Below are positions 41,839 through 50,904 of a DNA stretch of 64,000 nt, in pieces. The position numbers were made by a program, and so were the translations under genes. The DNA lies in NCBI GenBank assembly GCA_031550725.1, contig JAVBOH010000017.1, positions 77,849 through 141,848 of the forward strand, written 5' to 3'. Below the pieces are notes generated by a model. That model saw nothing but the letters and a program-made list of their open reading frames with translations, was not told where the DNA came from and searched no databases. Position 1 is the first letter of the stretch. Every line of letters begins with the position of its first letter. The DNA comes from UBA946 sp031550725. GTDB taxonomy: Bacteria; Bacillota; Clostridia; Oscillospirales; Ruminococcaceae.

Positions 41839-44800
41839 TATTTGTTAGCATATTCTTTGATTTTTTCTATTATTACATTAATATCAATAGGTTTTGGAAT
41901 ATGGTCATTCATCCCTGCATTAATGCATTCGTCGATATTTTCCTTGAATGCACTTGCAGTTAAAGCAATGATTGGAATGACTTCTGATTTCTTCGTACCC
42001 ATATTTCTTATGACCTTTGTTGCCTCAAGACCATTCATTTCAGGCATATGCAAATCCATGAAAATGATATCATATTTATCGGGATTATTTTTGAAAAGCT
42101 CGACAGCTTCCAATCCATTAACAGCTTCATCAATGTTAATTTTTGTTTCCTCTAAAAGTGAGCATAGAATAAATCTGTTAATTTCAATATCCTCTGCAAC
42201 CAAAATATTAATTTTTGAGAAATCAGGTATAACATCCTGCGATAATTCATCATTATGTAAAATGTCAAATGCATCGGTTACTGTATTTATAACGGTAAGT
42301 GTGCTTAGCGGAGTGTATAAAACCTTGTTCTGATGTTTTTTCTGCTTTTCATGGAACAGGATATTGTTTGAGATAAATACAGTTACATCAGCAATAGGTT
42401 TGTCCTGATTATTTGTAAACATATTGCACATTTCATCAGTCACAATAGATATATCAACAAAGCTAAGATTATATATTGTATTTCCAGATCTTTCAATCTG
42501 CAAATATTCCTGCGGTGAACTTATAATATCAATTTCCCAAGACAAGACACTGCTTAGCTTATTAAATATTGAAAGGATATTTTTATCATTTGATATAACG
42601 AGCAGTTTTACAGATGTTGCCTTGCATTTTGCATCAATCAGAAACTGCTTTTCGTAATCAACTGCATAATTAAGCGGCAGCAGCACAATAAATTCAGAAC
42701 CTGTGCCAACCTCTGAATTGACAGTTATACTTCCGCCCATTGTTTCGATAAGGCTTTTGCATATTGAAAGTCCAAGTCCTGTTCCGCCGAAACGTCGTGA
42801 AATTGAGTTGTCAGCCTGCTCAAAGGTTTTAAATACTCGGTCAATTTGTTCAGACGACATACCAATGCCCGTATCCTTTACACGCAGCTCCACAAATGAA
42901 ATATCATCCATTCGTGTTACTTCATCAGCTGATATAAAAATTTCTCCGCCGCTTTGTGTGAATTTAACGGCATTTGACACAAGGTTCATGATAACCTGTG
43001 AAACCCGCAGTTCATCACAGAAATAGAATAATTTCAGGTTATCCCCACACTTATAGTCAAGCTTAATATCATTGCTAATAATCTGTTCGTTTAACAGCAT
43101 ACAGCATTTTTCAATAAAATATTCGAATGATGCAGGCTCATATGAAAACTCCAGTTTTCCAGATTCTATTTTTGATAAATCAAGTACATCATTAATTATA
43201 CCCAAAAGCTGTTCAGAGGCAAGCCTAACTTCATTTGCACAATTATCCCTTATATCTAAATCAGTGCTGCCTTGTGCAATTTTTGACATACCGATTATGG
43301 CATTCATCGGAGTTCGCATTTCATGGCTCATTCGTGACAAGAAATCGCTCTTTGCTTTATTGGCAGCTTGTGCTTCAGCCAAAGCCTCTTTAAGCTTAAG
43401 CTCACTTGTATGTGTGAAATATGCACCTGATATTACCGAGCAGGCTAGCTGTGCTAGGTGTAAATCATTATCGTCCCAGTGGATATTATCCCAAAGCACG
43501 TCCAAAATAAAATACCCGAGGATATTTCCATCGCAAAGCATTGGCATAAGCAAGCTGCTGACAGCACCATAATCAACCTTAGGTACTTCAGCGAAAAGTT
43601 CATTTGTATTCTCATAATATACATATGGATTACATTGCATTGCTTTTACAAGTATTTCTAAGTCAGAAAGCGGAATGGATGTGTTTAACAGTGACGGTAC
43701 TTTTTCATTAATGCACTTTTCATATTTACAAGTAACAAACTGCTTGTCATCTGTTATTATCTGTATGCAAATTCTATCGGTATGGAAATAGTCCTGAAGC
43801 TGATTTAATGCATCCTCCATTAGCTTTTTGATACCGATTGGCTGTGTGAATGGCAATGTAAACATTGCAATAAATTCCTGTGCACGCATTTGCTTTTCTT
43901 TATACTCAATATATTTATTGCGCTCAACAACCTCATCTGTGATGTCATTAAGCATACCGATAATTCGTTCAGGTTTACCGTTTGCATCAAAGTAAGTTGT
44001 CGATGAAATATTCATATACCTTATTGAACCATCAGGAAATGTATACTTTCTTTCATTAAATTCAATGGGGATTGTACCATCGAAATTCTTAAGATAGTCA
44101 AGATACGTTTTATTTGCCGAAGCATCAATAATCGTTGAAAGATAATCTGCGAATGTTGATATAAGAACAGGTGATTTCCAGTCAACATCCATTAGCCTTA
44201 CGAAAGCATCATCAAACTCAAATGTCTTGTGTGCAACAGACATTTCCCATACCCCGATTTTTGAGTAGGAAAGTGCAAGGTTAAGACGTTCTCTTGCAGT
44301 TACATAGCTCTTTTCATTTGAGATATCTTCAAGTGATGATGTGTAAGCAAAAATATTTCCATTAATATCAGTTACAGATGCCAATACAGCTCGCACAGGT
44401 ATATTATTTCCGTCACGTCCCCTGACATTAAAGCATTCACATACTCTTTCTCCAGCAATAACTCTCGGTGTAATATTATTATTAAAATGTTCAATTTCAT
44501 ATTCGCTGATAAGATTTTCGGTAGGCATTCTATTACCCTTTTTAAGCGAAACCTCAAACATATTTTTATATATCTTGTTGGCAAAAAGCAGATTGCCGTC
44601 AGTATCCATTGCGCAGAATGCAGTGTTCATTGATTTTAGATATGCTTGATATATAGTATGTACAGACTTGGTTATTTCGATTTCGTCAATGTTTTTGACA
44701 TCATTTATTACATCAAGAAATGCACATAAATGAGCAGGTCTGCCGTCATCCCAGTGAATAAGCTGTTCATAAATATCATAATAACCATCAGCAGCAGTGT

Positions 44801-45047
44801 TATAACCCACTCCAACTGGTGAAAGTGTGTTTTTATCATCCTTATCTCTATTACATTTTATCGGACAGCTTATACATGGTTTATCTATATGATAAAAAGC
44901 TTCATAACAGGTTTTACCAAGAGTGTAATCAGGATATCTTTTGGCTAATTTTTCGTTCAGGTATAACAATTCATAGCTGTTAGCATCAATAATGTAAACA
45001 GCTACACTTAGATTATCATATGAGCTATACCACTTGCTTCCATCCAT
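41838..45047 (-). CDS. Soluble hybrid histidine kinase (PAS x3, GAF, HisKA, HATPase, pseudo-receiver, receiver)
   Basis: A 1069-residue protein with no membrane segment. PAS-1 (about 1-125) carries a Cys cluster 'KPCISCPIKC'. PAS-2 (about 135-250) and PAS-3 (about 255-375, with a PAC-like 'FPDGSIRYMNISSTTYFD') follow, then a GAF domain (about 385-535) and a coiled coil. HisKA has 'SRMSHEMRTPMNAIIGM', and HATPase_c has 'VKDTGIGM' and 'RRFGGTGLGLSICKSL'. A receiver-like domain with poor acidic residues comes next, then a complete receiver with Asp near 999 in 'IIFMDLHMPEMNG'. The output partner is not encoded nearby. Element copies flank the gene. Confidence 0.88.
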   Translation of the reverse strand: MDGSKWYSSYDNLSVAVYIIDANSYELLYLNEKLAKRYPDYTLGKTCYEAFYHIDKPCISCPIKCNRDKDDKNTLSPVGVGYNTAADGYYDIYEQLIHWDDGRPAHLCAFLDVINDVKNIDEIEITKSVHTIYQAYLKSMNTAFCAMDTDGNLLFANKIYKNMFEVSLKKGNRMPTENLISEYEIEHFNNNITPRVIAGERVCECFNVRGRDGNNIPVRAVLASVTDINGNIFAYTSSLEDISNEKSYVTARERLNLALSYSKIGVWEMSVAHKTFEFDDAFVRLMDVDWKSPVLISTFADYLSTIIDASANKTYLDYLKNFDGTIPIEFNERKYTFPDGSIRYMNISSTTYFDANGKPERIIGMLNDITDEVVERNKYIEYKEKQMRAQEFIAMFTLPFTQPIGIKKLMEDALNQLQDYFHTDRICIQIITDDKQFVTCKYEKCINEKVPSLLNTSIPLSDLEILVKAMQCNPYVYYENTNELFAEVPKVDYGAVSSLLMPMLCDGNILGYFILDVLWDNIHWDDNDLHLAQLACSVISGAYFTHTSELKLKEALAEAQAANKAKSDFLSRMSHEMRTPMNAIIGMSKIAQGSTDLDIRDNCANEVRLASEQLLGIINDVLDLSKIESGKLEFSYEPASFEYFIEKCCMLLNEQIISNDIKLDYKCGDNLKLFYFCDELRVSQVIMNLVSNAVKFTQSGGEIFISADEVTRMDDISFVELRVKDTGIGMSSEQIDRVFKTFEQADNSISRRFGGTGLGLSICKSLIETMGGSITVNSEVGTGSEFIVLLPLNYAVDYEKQFLIDAKCKATSVKLLVISNDKNILSIFNKLSSVLSWEIDIISSPQEYLQIERSGNTIYNLSFVDISIVTDEMCNMFTNNQDKPIADVTVFISNNILFHEKQKKHQNKVLYTPLSTLTVINTVTDAFDILHNDELSQDVIPDFSKINILVAEDIEINRFILCSLLEETKINIDEAVNGLEAVELFKNNPDKYDIIFMDLHMPEMNGLEATKVIRNMGTKKSEVIPIIALTASAFKENIDECINAGMNDHIPKPIDINVIIEKIKEYANK

Positions 45048-45079
45048 AATAAACCTGCTTTCTTTTAATCATATTAAAT

Positions 45080-45334
45080 AATGCGTACTGAATAATTCCG
45101 TTTTTAACTGAATTATTCATAAAATCAAGCATAGCTTGATTTTATACACGAAAATACGTTGTATTTTCGTGTTACTTCTTGATTGACGTCTACTTACAAA
45201 ATAATTTTCTGTGAAAATTATTTTGTAAGTGCAAAGCTTTTCGCATAAAATGCTCAATAGCTTTGCACTAGAACAATTCAAAAACACCTCCAAAGCAAGC
45301 TTTTACGGCGTTTTTGAATTGTTCAGTATACATT
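45080..45334 (+). mobile_element. MITE-like hairpin-array element, full copy (six hairpins)
   Basis: The 255-bp element has 19-bp terminal inverted repeats (45080-45098 and 45316-45334; 16 of 19 match) and flanking AAAT on both sides. Inside are six consecutive hairpins: 45089-45119, 45119-45145, 45146-45172, 45192-45230, 45229-45268 and 45271-45324. The second to fourth have perfect stems of 12, 12 and 18 bp. It has no reading frame of note. With the decayed repeat at 45428 it explains the 446-bp gap upstream of the epimerase's 3' end. Confidence 0.82.
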
Positions 45335-45427
45335 AAATATAATAAAAAATCAATCATACATACATATAGTATACATCATAAAAATATAAAATACAACATA
45401 TTTTTTCAATAAATATCGAGCAAATAA

Positions 45428-45489
45428 TAATCGCCCCTGCAATGTATCACAAAAGCGTGAATTTGCAAAGGCGATAATCAATCGTCTGT
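45428..45489. repeat. GTAGGGGCGA-type repeat, copy 11 (decayed pair)
   Basis: AATAATCGCCCCTGCAATGT near 45426-45446 and GCAAAGGCGATAATCAATCG near 45465-45484 keep GCAAAGGCGAT/ATCGCCCCTGC complementarity. It lies just past the epimerase stop. Confidence 0.55.
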
Positions 45490-45493
45490 ATTA

Positions 45494-46369
45494 TTAATCA
45501 ATAGTAATAGTATAAGAAAAGTCATATTTGCCGCCGATATTAAGCTTAACCGCATGAGGCATTTTTGTTATATCCTCCTCATTATCGCAGTAAACAGGGA
45601 TACTGCTCCAAGGCTCAAGGCATACAAATTCAGCCTGTGCAGTTTTATCTTCATCCTCAAACCACGATGACCAGACGGCGATACATCCACTGTTATCATA
45701 ACTTAGCTTGACCTTATAATCAGAGGTCTTGCTTTTTAGAGCAATCCATGATGACTTTGGCTTATCCTTCATAAAAACATCATTAGCAAATAGATTGTGT
45801 GAAACTGCAACCTTCTTTGTATCATCAGCAATTGTAACAATAGTGCCATCGCTCAATTCCTGCGTGATGTTTTCGGGATACTCATATTCAACGTTATAGT
45901 CATTATAATTATCCTGTGCCGTCATCGGACATTTAAATGCGGGGTGTCCGCCTATAAAAAAGTATATATCCTTATCATCGGTATTTTTCACAGTAAAAGT
46001 GGTCTTAAATTCATTTTCATTTATGCTGTAATTAACATATAGTTCAAATTTGAATGGATAGATTTTCAAGGTTTCATCAGTGGACTTTAAAAGATACTCT
46101 GCTGAATTTTCTTTTGCAAAAAGCAGTTCAAATTCGGAATCTCTTGTAAAACCATGGTTTGAAAGTGAATATTCCTTGCCGTCATAAGTATATTTTTTTG
46201 ATGCGGTGTTGCAGATAAAAGGGAATAGCACTGGAGCATGACGTCCCCAAACGTTCTTGTTTGCCTGCCAGATGTATTCTGTATCATTATGGTCACGAAG
46301 TGAGTGCAGTTCTGCTCCAAAGGTATCGATAGCCGCCTTGAGTTTTGCTGAACTGATTATAGTCTGCAT
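45494..46369 (-). CDS. Aldose 1-epimerase family protein (LacX-like)
   Basis: A 291-residue beta-sandwich protein of the galactose-mutarotase superfamily. It has 'GAELHSLRDHNDTEYIWQAN', 'GRHAPVLFPFICN', 'HGFTRDSEFELL' (His) and 'FFIGGHPAFKCPM' (His). These match the LacX-type subgroup, which acts on aldoses or sugar phosphates; the exact substrate is unknown. AGGGGGT precedes the ATG. It follows the GH25 gene's promoter region back-to-tail in the same direction and is probably a separate unit. Confidence 0.86.
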   Translation of the reverse strand: MQTIISSAKLKAAIDTFGAELHSLRDHNDTEYIWQANKNVWGRHAPVLFPFICNTASKKYTYDGKEYSLSNHGFTRDSEFELLFAKENSAEYLLKSTDETLKIYPFKFELYVNYSINENEFKTTFTVKNTDDKDIYFFIGGHPAFKCPMTAQDNYNDYNVEYEYPENITQELSDGTIVTIADDTKKVAVSHNLFANDVFMKDKPKSSWIALKSKTSDYKVKLSYDNSGCIAVWSSWFEDEDKTAQAEFVCLEPWSSIPVYCDNEEDITKMPHAVKLNIGGKYDFSYTITID

Positions 46370-46467
46370 ATTGTGTAGACCCCCTAAAAATTTATTGAAA
46401 CTTGGATATACTATTTTATTCTATATATTTGGTGAATGAATATTTTGCAGGGATATAATAATTATTA

Positions 46468-47490
46468 TTAATATCTACCACGCATTGTTGTCGTGTAATC
46501 CACAAAACAAATATTCAAATCCACATCGCCGTCAATACCATCAACCTTGCCGTCGCTTGCATACTGCCAAATTTGAAAATCGTATGGGTATTCAGGCGGA
46601 TTATGCCCATCCTTATATTGCGGATACCAAAAATCATAGCTATAAAGCTTGCTCATATCCATGACAAGAAGTGAAAGTCTTTTGCCTGCATAAATCATTG
46701 GCAGATATCCTGCATCAGCGATAGTATCGCAAAATGCCGCTGCACACTCTGTCAGCGTTTCGCCGTTCATGCCATTGGTACGGGCATTATCAGCATCGGG
46801 CAGCTCCCAGTCATATATAACAGGATATGTAATTTCATAAGCATCTATGCTATCAAGTACAAGCTGTGCTTCTTCCTTTGCTTCTGTGACAGTCACAGCC
46901 TGAGAATAAAAATATACACCTACATCAATTCCTGCGGCAATAGCACCGCTTATATGGTTTTTAAACTGCGCATCAACATTTAGCTTGCCTTCCTCATATC
47001 CACGATAACCGACACGAATTAACGCAAAATCAATTCCGTCAGCCGCCACCTTTTCCCAGTCAATGTTCATCTGATGATGAGAAATATCAATACCAGTTTT
47101 TGAAGTAACCACACCATTTTCATCATGATAAGTGTATCTGTTATTTTCAAAAACTAATTTATCATAATCATATGATGCCTTCGGAACATTCGGGTATGCA
47201 GGAATTCTTATCTGTCCGAAATAGCTATCCTCAAGGAAAATTGAATCACCATCGTTGAAAAAACTGTATATACGTGTATTAACAGCAGGAACAAAATCCT
47301 CAAGCAGAAATTCATGCTTAATATCATACTTTAGTTTATGTATTTTTGACACTAATATTATAACAGCAGCCGTTAAAACTAAAATTATTGCCAGCATAAC
47401 AACTGATATTAAAATAAGTTTATTATTTGTTTTCTTTTTGGGGTTTATGATATTAGTTTGTGTATTGGTTTCTTGTGTATTAATATCCAT
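46468..47490 (-). CDS. Membrane-anchored GH25 lysozyme (muramidase)
   Basis: Cleaves peptidoglycan between N-acetylmuramic acid and N-acetylglucosamine. The 340-residue protein has a short cytosolic tail, one membrane anchor (about 25-49), a linker, then a GH25 domain (about 132-335). Its motifs are 'TGIDISHHQMNIDWEKVA' (Asp135), 'FALIRVGYRG' and 'YPVIYDWELPD' (acidic pair), ending 'DGDVDLNICF'. AGGATG precedes the ATG. The role is most likely wall remodelling by the cell itself rather than phage lysis, as no holin lies nearby. Confidence 0.9.
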   Translation of the reverse strand: MDINTQETNTQTNIINPKKKTNNKLILISVVMLAIILVLTAAVIILVSKIHKLKYDIKHEFLLEDFVPAVNTRIYSFFNDGDSIFLEDSYFGQIRIPAYPNVPKASYDYDKLVFENNRYTYHDENGVVTSKTGIDISHHQMNIDWEKVAADGIDFALIRVGYRGYEEGKLNVDAQFKNHISGAIAAGIDVGVYFYSQAVTVTEAKEEAQLVLDSIDAYEITYPVIYDWELPDADNARTNGMNGETLTECAAAFCDTIADAGYLPMIYAGKRLSLLVMDMSKLYSYDFWYPQYKDGHNPPEYPYDFQIWQYASDGKVDGIDGDVDLNICFVDYTTTMRGRY

Positions 47491-47620
47491 TTTTTCACAT
47501 CCTACTCGAAAGCGTTTAACTTCCGATTTTTCGTATCCTAATGTATACTATACGTAAATTATATCATATAACCGACTATTTTGCAATAAATTGTAAAAAA
47601 TTTCACAATAAGGAATAATT

Positions 47621-49174
47621 TTATCTCCACTGCTTATCAAGCCAAGCAACCCTGCCATCGACAAAATCACATATTTTTATTGCATCGTCAATAACCCAAG
47701 GTGTTTCGCTTAAGTCATTCGAAAGAAGTTTGACGTCCTCTTTTACCTGTGCAGTAACCTTGCGAAGTGAATCATCAGCCATTAACTCTGCCCATTTTTC
47801 TTTTAAAACTGGCTGAAACCATTCAGCCTTCATTATTACTGTCAGCCATGGGTTTGAACGGTCCTCATTATACAAAGGCTCCTGAAATGCACCTGCATAA
47901 TATTTACCGTCCGTTTCACCATAATAGCACCAGTTAAAATCCCAAGGTGCTAAGAAAGTCATGCGCTCATATTTGCTGTTCTCGCTGAAATCAACAGCCA
48001 TATAGAAGCTGCCTGCACCAACATCATAGTCATGCACAAGCTCCTCGAGAATTAGCATATTAGCAACTGATTCAAGGTCAAGAACTGCCTCGGCTGCAGA
48101 TTTGGGTGTATATGTACCAATAGCAGAAACAATGTTATAATCAGCATCAAACATCATAGGATTGTTATTTTCCACTGCCTCAAAAAGAATTTGGAATACA
48201 CCTTTTGTGTATTTTTCAATAAATTTATTCTGTTCCTCAGAGGTAGTATCATTTTTTATAGAGTAGCATTTTTCATCCATTTCTCTTGTTTCACCATTAA
48301 TATCTGTAAACGCTGAATTGCCATGTTTAACAGCAAAATATGGGTGCTCATCCGCATCAGGATAGTTGTCAAGCTCAAGCAGATAGCCAATTTCAGTTGG
48401 TAGTTCATTTTTCTTTGGCTCTTTTACATCAACACGTCCGTTTGCCGCCTGATTTTGTTCACAAAGCAGATATATCCCCATAAACTCGCCATTGATATAC
48501 AGGTTTACAAAGGTGCAGTCGGAGCTGTAATATTTACCATCAAAAATTTCTTCTGCCATCTTAAATGCTGTATAATCAGGTGCAAGATTACCATATGTGC
48601 GTAAGAGTACCCAGCTTTTATATTCATTGCCGTCATGAAGCCCTAGCATATTATGCTTTTTTGTAAACTTAATTCGGTAAGGCTTTTCATCGTCCATTGT
48701 TGCGGTTGAATTACCCCTGATTTTAACACCGCATTCTGCAGACAGCATATATTTTTCCTCGCAGTTAAAAACATCCACAACAGATGTCACATAGTCATCC
48801 TTTGATGTGATGACACAGTTATCAAGCGTTGTTATGTTAATTGCAGGTGTATCTTCTTTAGCTGAAATTTGGCTGTATAACATTTGCAATTGTGCATATT
48901 TTGCTTTATATTGTTCCTCCATTTTGGAAGATGAAAATTCATTTTTATCTTTTTTATTGGTTGTATCTGTTGTATCGGCTATAACGATTTTGGGTGTGGT
49001 GGTTTCCTTTTGTATAGTTGTTGTTTCGGCTGTTGTCATATTTGTTTCGGAAACAGTGGTTGTCACAGTTAGCTGCACAGGTATGCTTTCATCCTCATTG
49101 CATGAACAAAGCACCAATGAAATTATTAATGGGAGCAGGTATTTCAATTTGTTTTTGATATTGATGTCTGGCAT
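47621..49174 (-). CDS. CotH kinase family lipoprotein
   Basis: The 517-residue protein has a signal peptide ending in a lipobox-like 'SLVLCSC' and a Thr-rich linker (about 40-70). The CotH domain follows: 'VKIRGNSTATMDDEKPYRIKF', 'LGLHDGNEYKSWVLLRTYGN', 'FVNLYINGEFMGIYLLCEQN' and 'FLAPWDFNWCYYG'. CotH proteins are atypical kinases of spore coats; ruminococci also carry them on surface and fibre-degrading proteins. No dockerin is seen. The ATG at 49174 has AAAGGCGG seven bases before it; a start at 49222 adds residues before the signal peptide. Confidence 0.86.
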   Translation of the reverse strand: MPDINIKNKLKYLLPLIISLVLCSCNEDESIPVQLTVTTTVSETNMTTAETTTIQKETTTPKIVIADTTDTTNKKDKNEFSSSKMEEQYKAKYAQLQMLYSQISAKEDTPAINITTLDNCVITSKDDYVTSVVDVFNCEEKYMLSAECGVKIRGNSTATMDDEKPYRIKFTKKHNMLGLHDGNEYKSWVLLRTYGNLAPDYTAFKMAEEIFDGKYYSSDCTFVNLYINGEFMGIYLLCEQNQAANGRVDVKEPKKNELPTEIGYLLELDNYPDADEHPYFAVKHGNSAFTDINGETREMDEKCYSIKNDTTSEEQNKFIEKYTKGVFQILFEAVENNNPMMFDADYNIVSAIGTYTPKSAAEAVLDLESVANMLILEELVHDYDVGAGSFYMAVDFSENSKYERMTFLAPWDFNWCYYGETDGKYYAGAFQEPLYNEDRSNPWLTVIMKAEWFQPVLKEKWAELMADDSLRKVTAQVKEDVKLLSNDLSETPWVIDDAIKICDFVDGRVAWLDKQWR

Positions 49175-49250
49175 GATAATGCCGCCTTTCGTGGTTGGTA
49201 GGGAATTTATATTATTGTACACAGTAATCGTATATAATATAAATTATGCT

Positions 49251-49286
49251 AAAAATGGACTGCCGCATATAAATGTGACAGTCCAT
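49251..49286 (-). terminator. Terminator of the pgk-tpiA-gpmI run
   Basis: ATGGACTG (49255-49262) pairs with CAGTCCAT (49279-49286). On the minus strand the hairpin is followed by TTTTT, 11 bp past the gpmI stop. Confidence 0.75.
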
Positions 49287-49296
49287 AAATATTTAC

Positions 49297-50814
49297 TTAC
49301 TTGATAAGTGATTTACCAGTCATTTCTTTCGGCTGTGGAAGTTCCATAAGTTCAAGCATTGTAGGTACTAAATCAGCAAGTACTCCGCCATCCTTTAGCT
49401 CGCAGTCACGTCCTACAACGATAAGTGGTACAGCGAATGTTGTATGTGCTGTGAAAGGTGAGCCGTCAGGTTCATACATCTTGTCAGCATTACCATGGTC
49501 TGCTGTGATAAGTGCAGCACCGTCATGTGCAAGCAATGCATCAACAACCCTGCCAACGCAGGTGTCAACAGCTTCAACTGCTAATTTTGCTGCATCGAGA
49601 ATACCAGTATGACCAACCATGTCGCAGTTTGCAAAGTTTAGGATAATCGCATCATACTTGTCAGCATTAATAGCCTCAACAGCTTTTTCTGTAACCTCAA
49701 ATGCGCTCATTTCAGGCTTCATGTCAAATGTTGCAATCTTTGGTGAGTCAACCAAAATTCTGTCCTCACCCTCAAATTCTGTTTCCTCGCCGCCGTTAAA
49801 GAAGAATGTAACATGTGCATACTTCTGTGTTTCAGCGATACGGAGCTGTGTTTTTCCGCACTTAGCCATATACTCACCAAATGTCATAGTTAATTCTTCA
49901 TTTGGGAATGCAACGGATACGTTTGGCATGGAAGCATCATACTGTGCCATGCAAACGAAATTTAGCGGGAGGTGACCTGACTTTCTTTCAAAGCCATTGA
50001 AATCAGGGTCAACGAAAACTCTTGTAAGCTGTCTTGCTCTGTCAGGACGGAAGTTGAAGAACACAACACTGTCATTAGCTTTAATTGCGCCATCCTTGTT
50101 AATAACAGTTGGGAGCATAAATTCATCAGTAACGCCATTAGCATAGGAATCCTTAATAGCCTGAACAGGATCAGTGCCATCAACACCCTCACCCATAGTC
50201 ATAGCATCATATGCAAGAACAACTCTGTCCCACATATTATCTCTGTCCATTGCATAGAAACGTCCTGAAATTGTTGCAACTTTACCAACGCCAATCTTGT
50301 TCATCTCTGCAACTGCTTCTTCCATGTAGTCTGCTGCGGAGGATGGAGGAACGTCACGTCCGTCAAGAAATGCATGGATATAAACTTTGTCAATACCGTT
50401 CTTCTTAGCCATTTCGCAAAGACCATACATATGCTCAGTATGGCTGTGAACACCACCAGGGGAAAGAAGTCCCATAAGGTGAAGTGCAGAATTATTCTTT
50501 TTGCAGTTCTCCATAGCACCCATCAAAGCTGTGTTCTCGAAGAAATCGCCATCCTTAATGGACTTTGAAATCTTAACAAGCATCTGATAAACGATACGTC
50601 CTGCACCAATGTTTGTGTGACCAACCTCGGAGTTACCCATCTGACCATCAGGAAGTCCAACATCAAGACCTGATGCACCTATAACAGTATTAGCACATTC
50701 AGCGAAATACTTGTCAAGGTTAGGCTTATTTGCAGCGGCTATTGCGTTACCGTATGAATCAGGGTTAATGCCATAACCGTCCATTATAATCAAAGCTAGT
50801 GGTTTTTTATTCAT
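49297..50814 (-). CDS. gpmI: 2,3-bisphosphoglycerate-independent phosphoglycerate mutase
   Basis: Interconverts 3- and 2-phosphoglycerate in glycolysis, using two manganese ions and a phosphoserine. The 505-residue protein has 'LIIMDGYGINPDS' (metal Asp), the nucleophile Ser in 'QMGNSEVGHTNIGAGR', 'HAFLDGRDVPPSSA', 'FNFRPDRARQLTR' and 'LITADHGNADKM'. AAAGGAT precedes the ATG. It follows pgk and tpiA, with a small protein gene and a 48-bp repeat element in between. Gap is not in the window. Confidence 0.96.
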   Translation of the reverse strand: MNKKPLALIIMDGYGINPDSYGNAIAAANKPNLDKYFAECANTVIGASGLDVGLPDGQMGNSEVGHTNIGAGRIVYQMLVKISKSIKDGDFFENTALMGAMENCKKNNSALHLMGLLSPGGVHSHTEHMYGLCEMAKKNGIDKVYIHAFLDGRDVPPSSAADYMEEAVAEMNKIGVGKVATISGRFYAMDRDNMWDRVVLAYDAMTMGEGVDGTDPVQAIKDSYANGVTDEFMLPTVINKDGAIKANDSVVFFNFRPDRARQLTRVFVDPDFNGFERKSGHLPLNFVCMAQYDASMPNVSVAFPNEELTMTFGEYMAKCGKTQLRIAETQKYAHVTFFFNGGEETEFEGEDRILVDSPKIATFDMKPEMSAFEVTEKAVEAINADKYDAIILNFANCDMVGHTGILDAAKLAVEAVDTCVGRVVDALLAHDGAALITADHGNADKMYEPDGSPFTAHTTFAVPLIVVGRDCELKDGGVLADLVPTMLELMELPQPKEMTGKSLIK

Positions 50815-50856
50815 AATAAAATCAATCCTTTATATGTGGTGTGAAAAAATTTATAT

Positions 50857-50904
50857 AATACCTTCCAAACAATTCTGTGAAAACGGAATTGTTCAGTACG
50901 CATT
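50857..50904 (-). mobile_element. Minimal 48-bp form of the hairpin-array element
   Basis: Arms 50857-50875 and 50886-50904 are inverted copies (14 of 19) and match the terminal repeats of the 45-kb element. The inner ACAATTC/GAATTGT is perfect. ATAT flanks both sides. The right terminus supplies part of the TAA stop of the small protein gene at 50903. Confidence 0.65.

Noticed and set aside
43072..43572. 166-codon plus-strand frame
   Set aside because: Antisense shadow of the hybrid kinase HisKA/GAF region.
45089..45324. Series of hairpins resembling a CRISPR array
   Set aside because: The hairpins differ in sequence and size and have no constant repeat with unique spacers; no cas genes are present.
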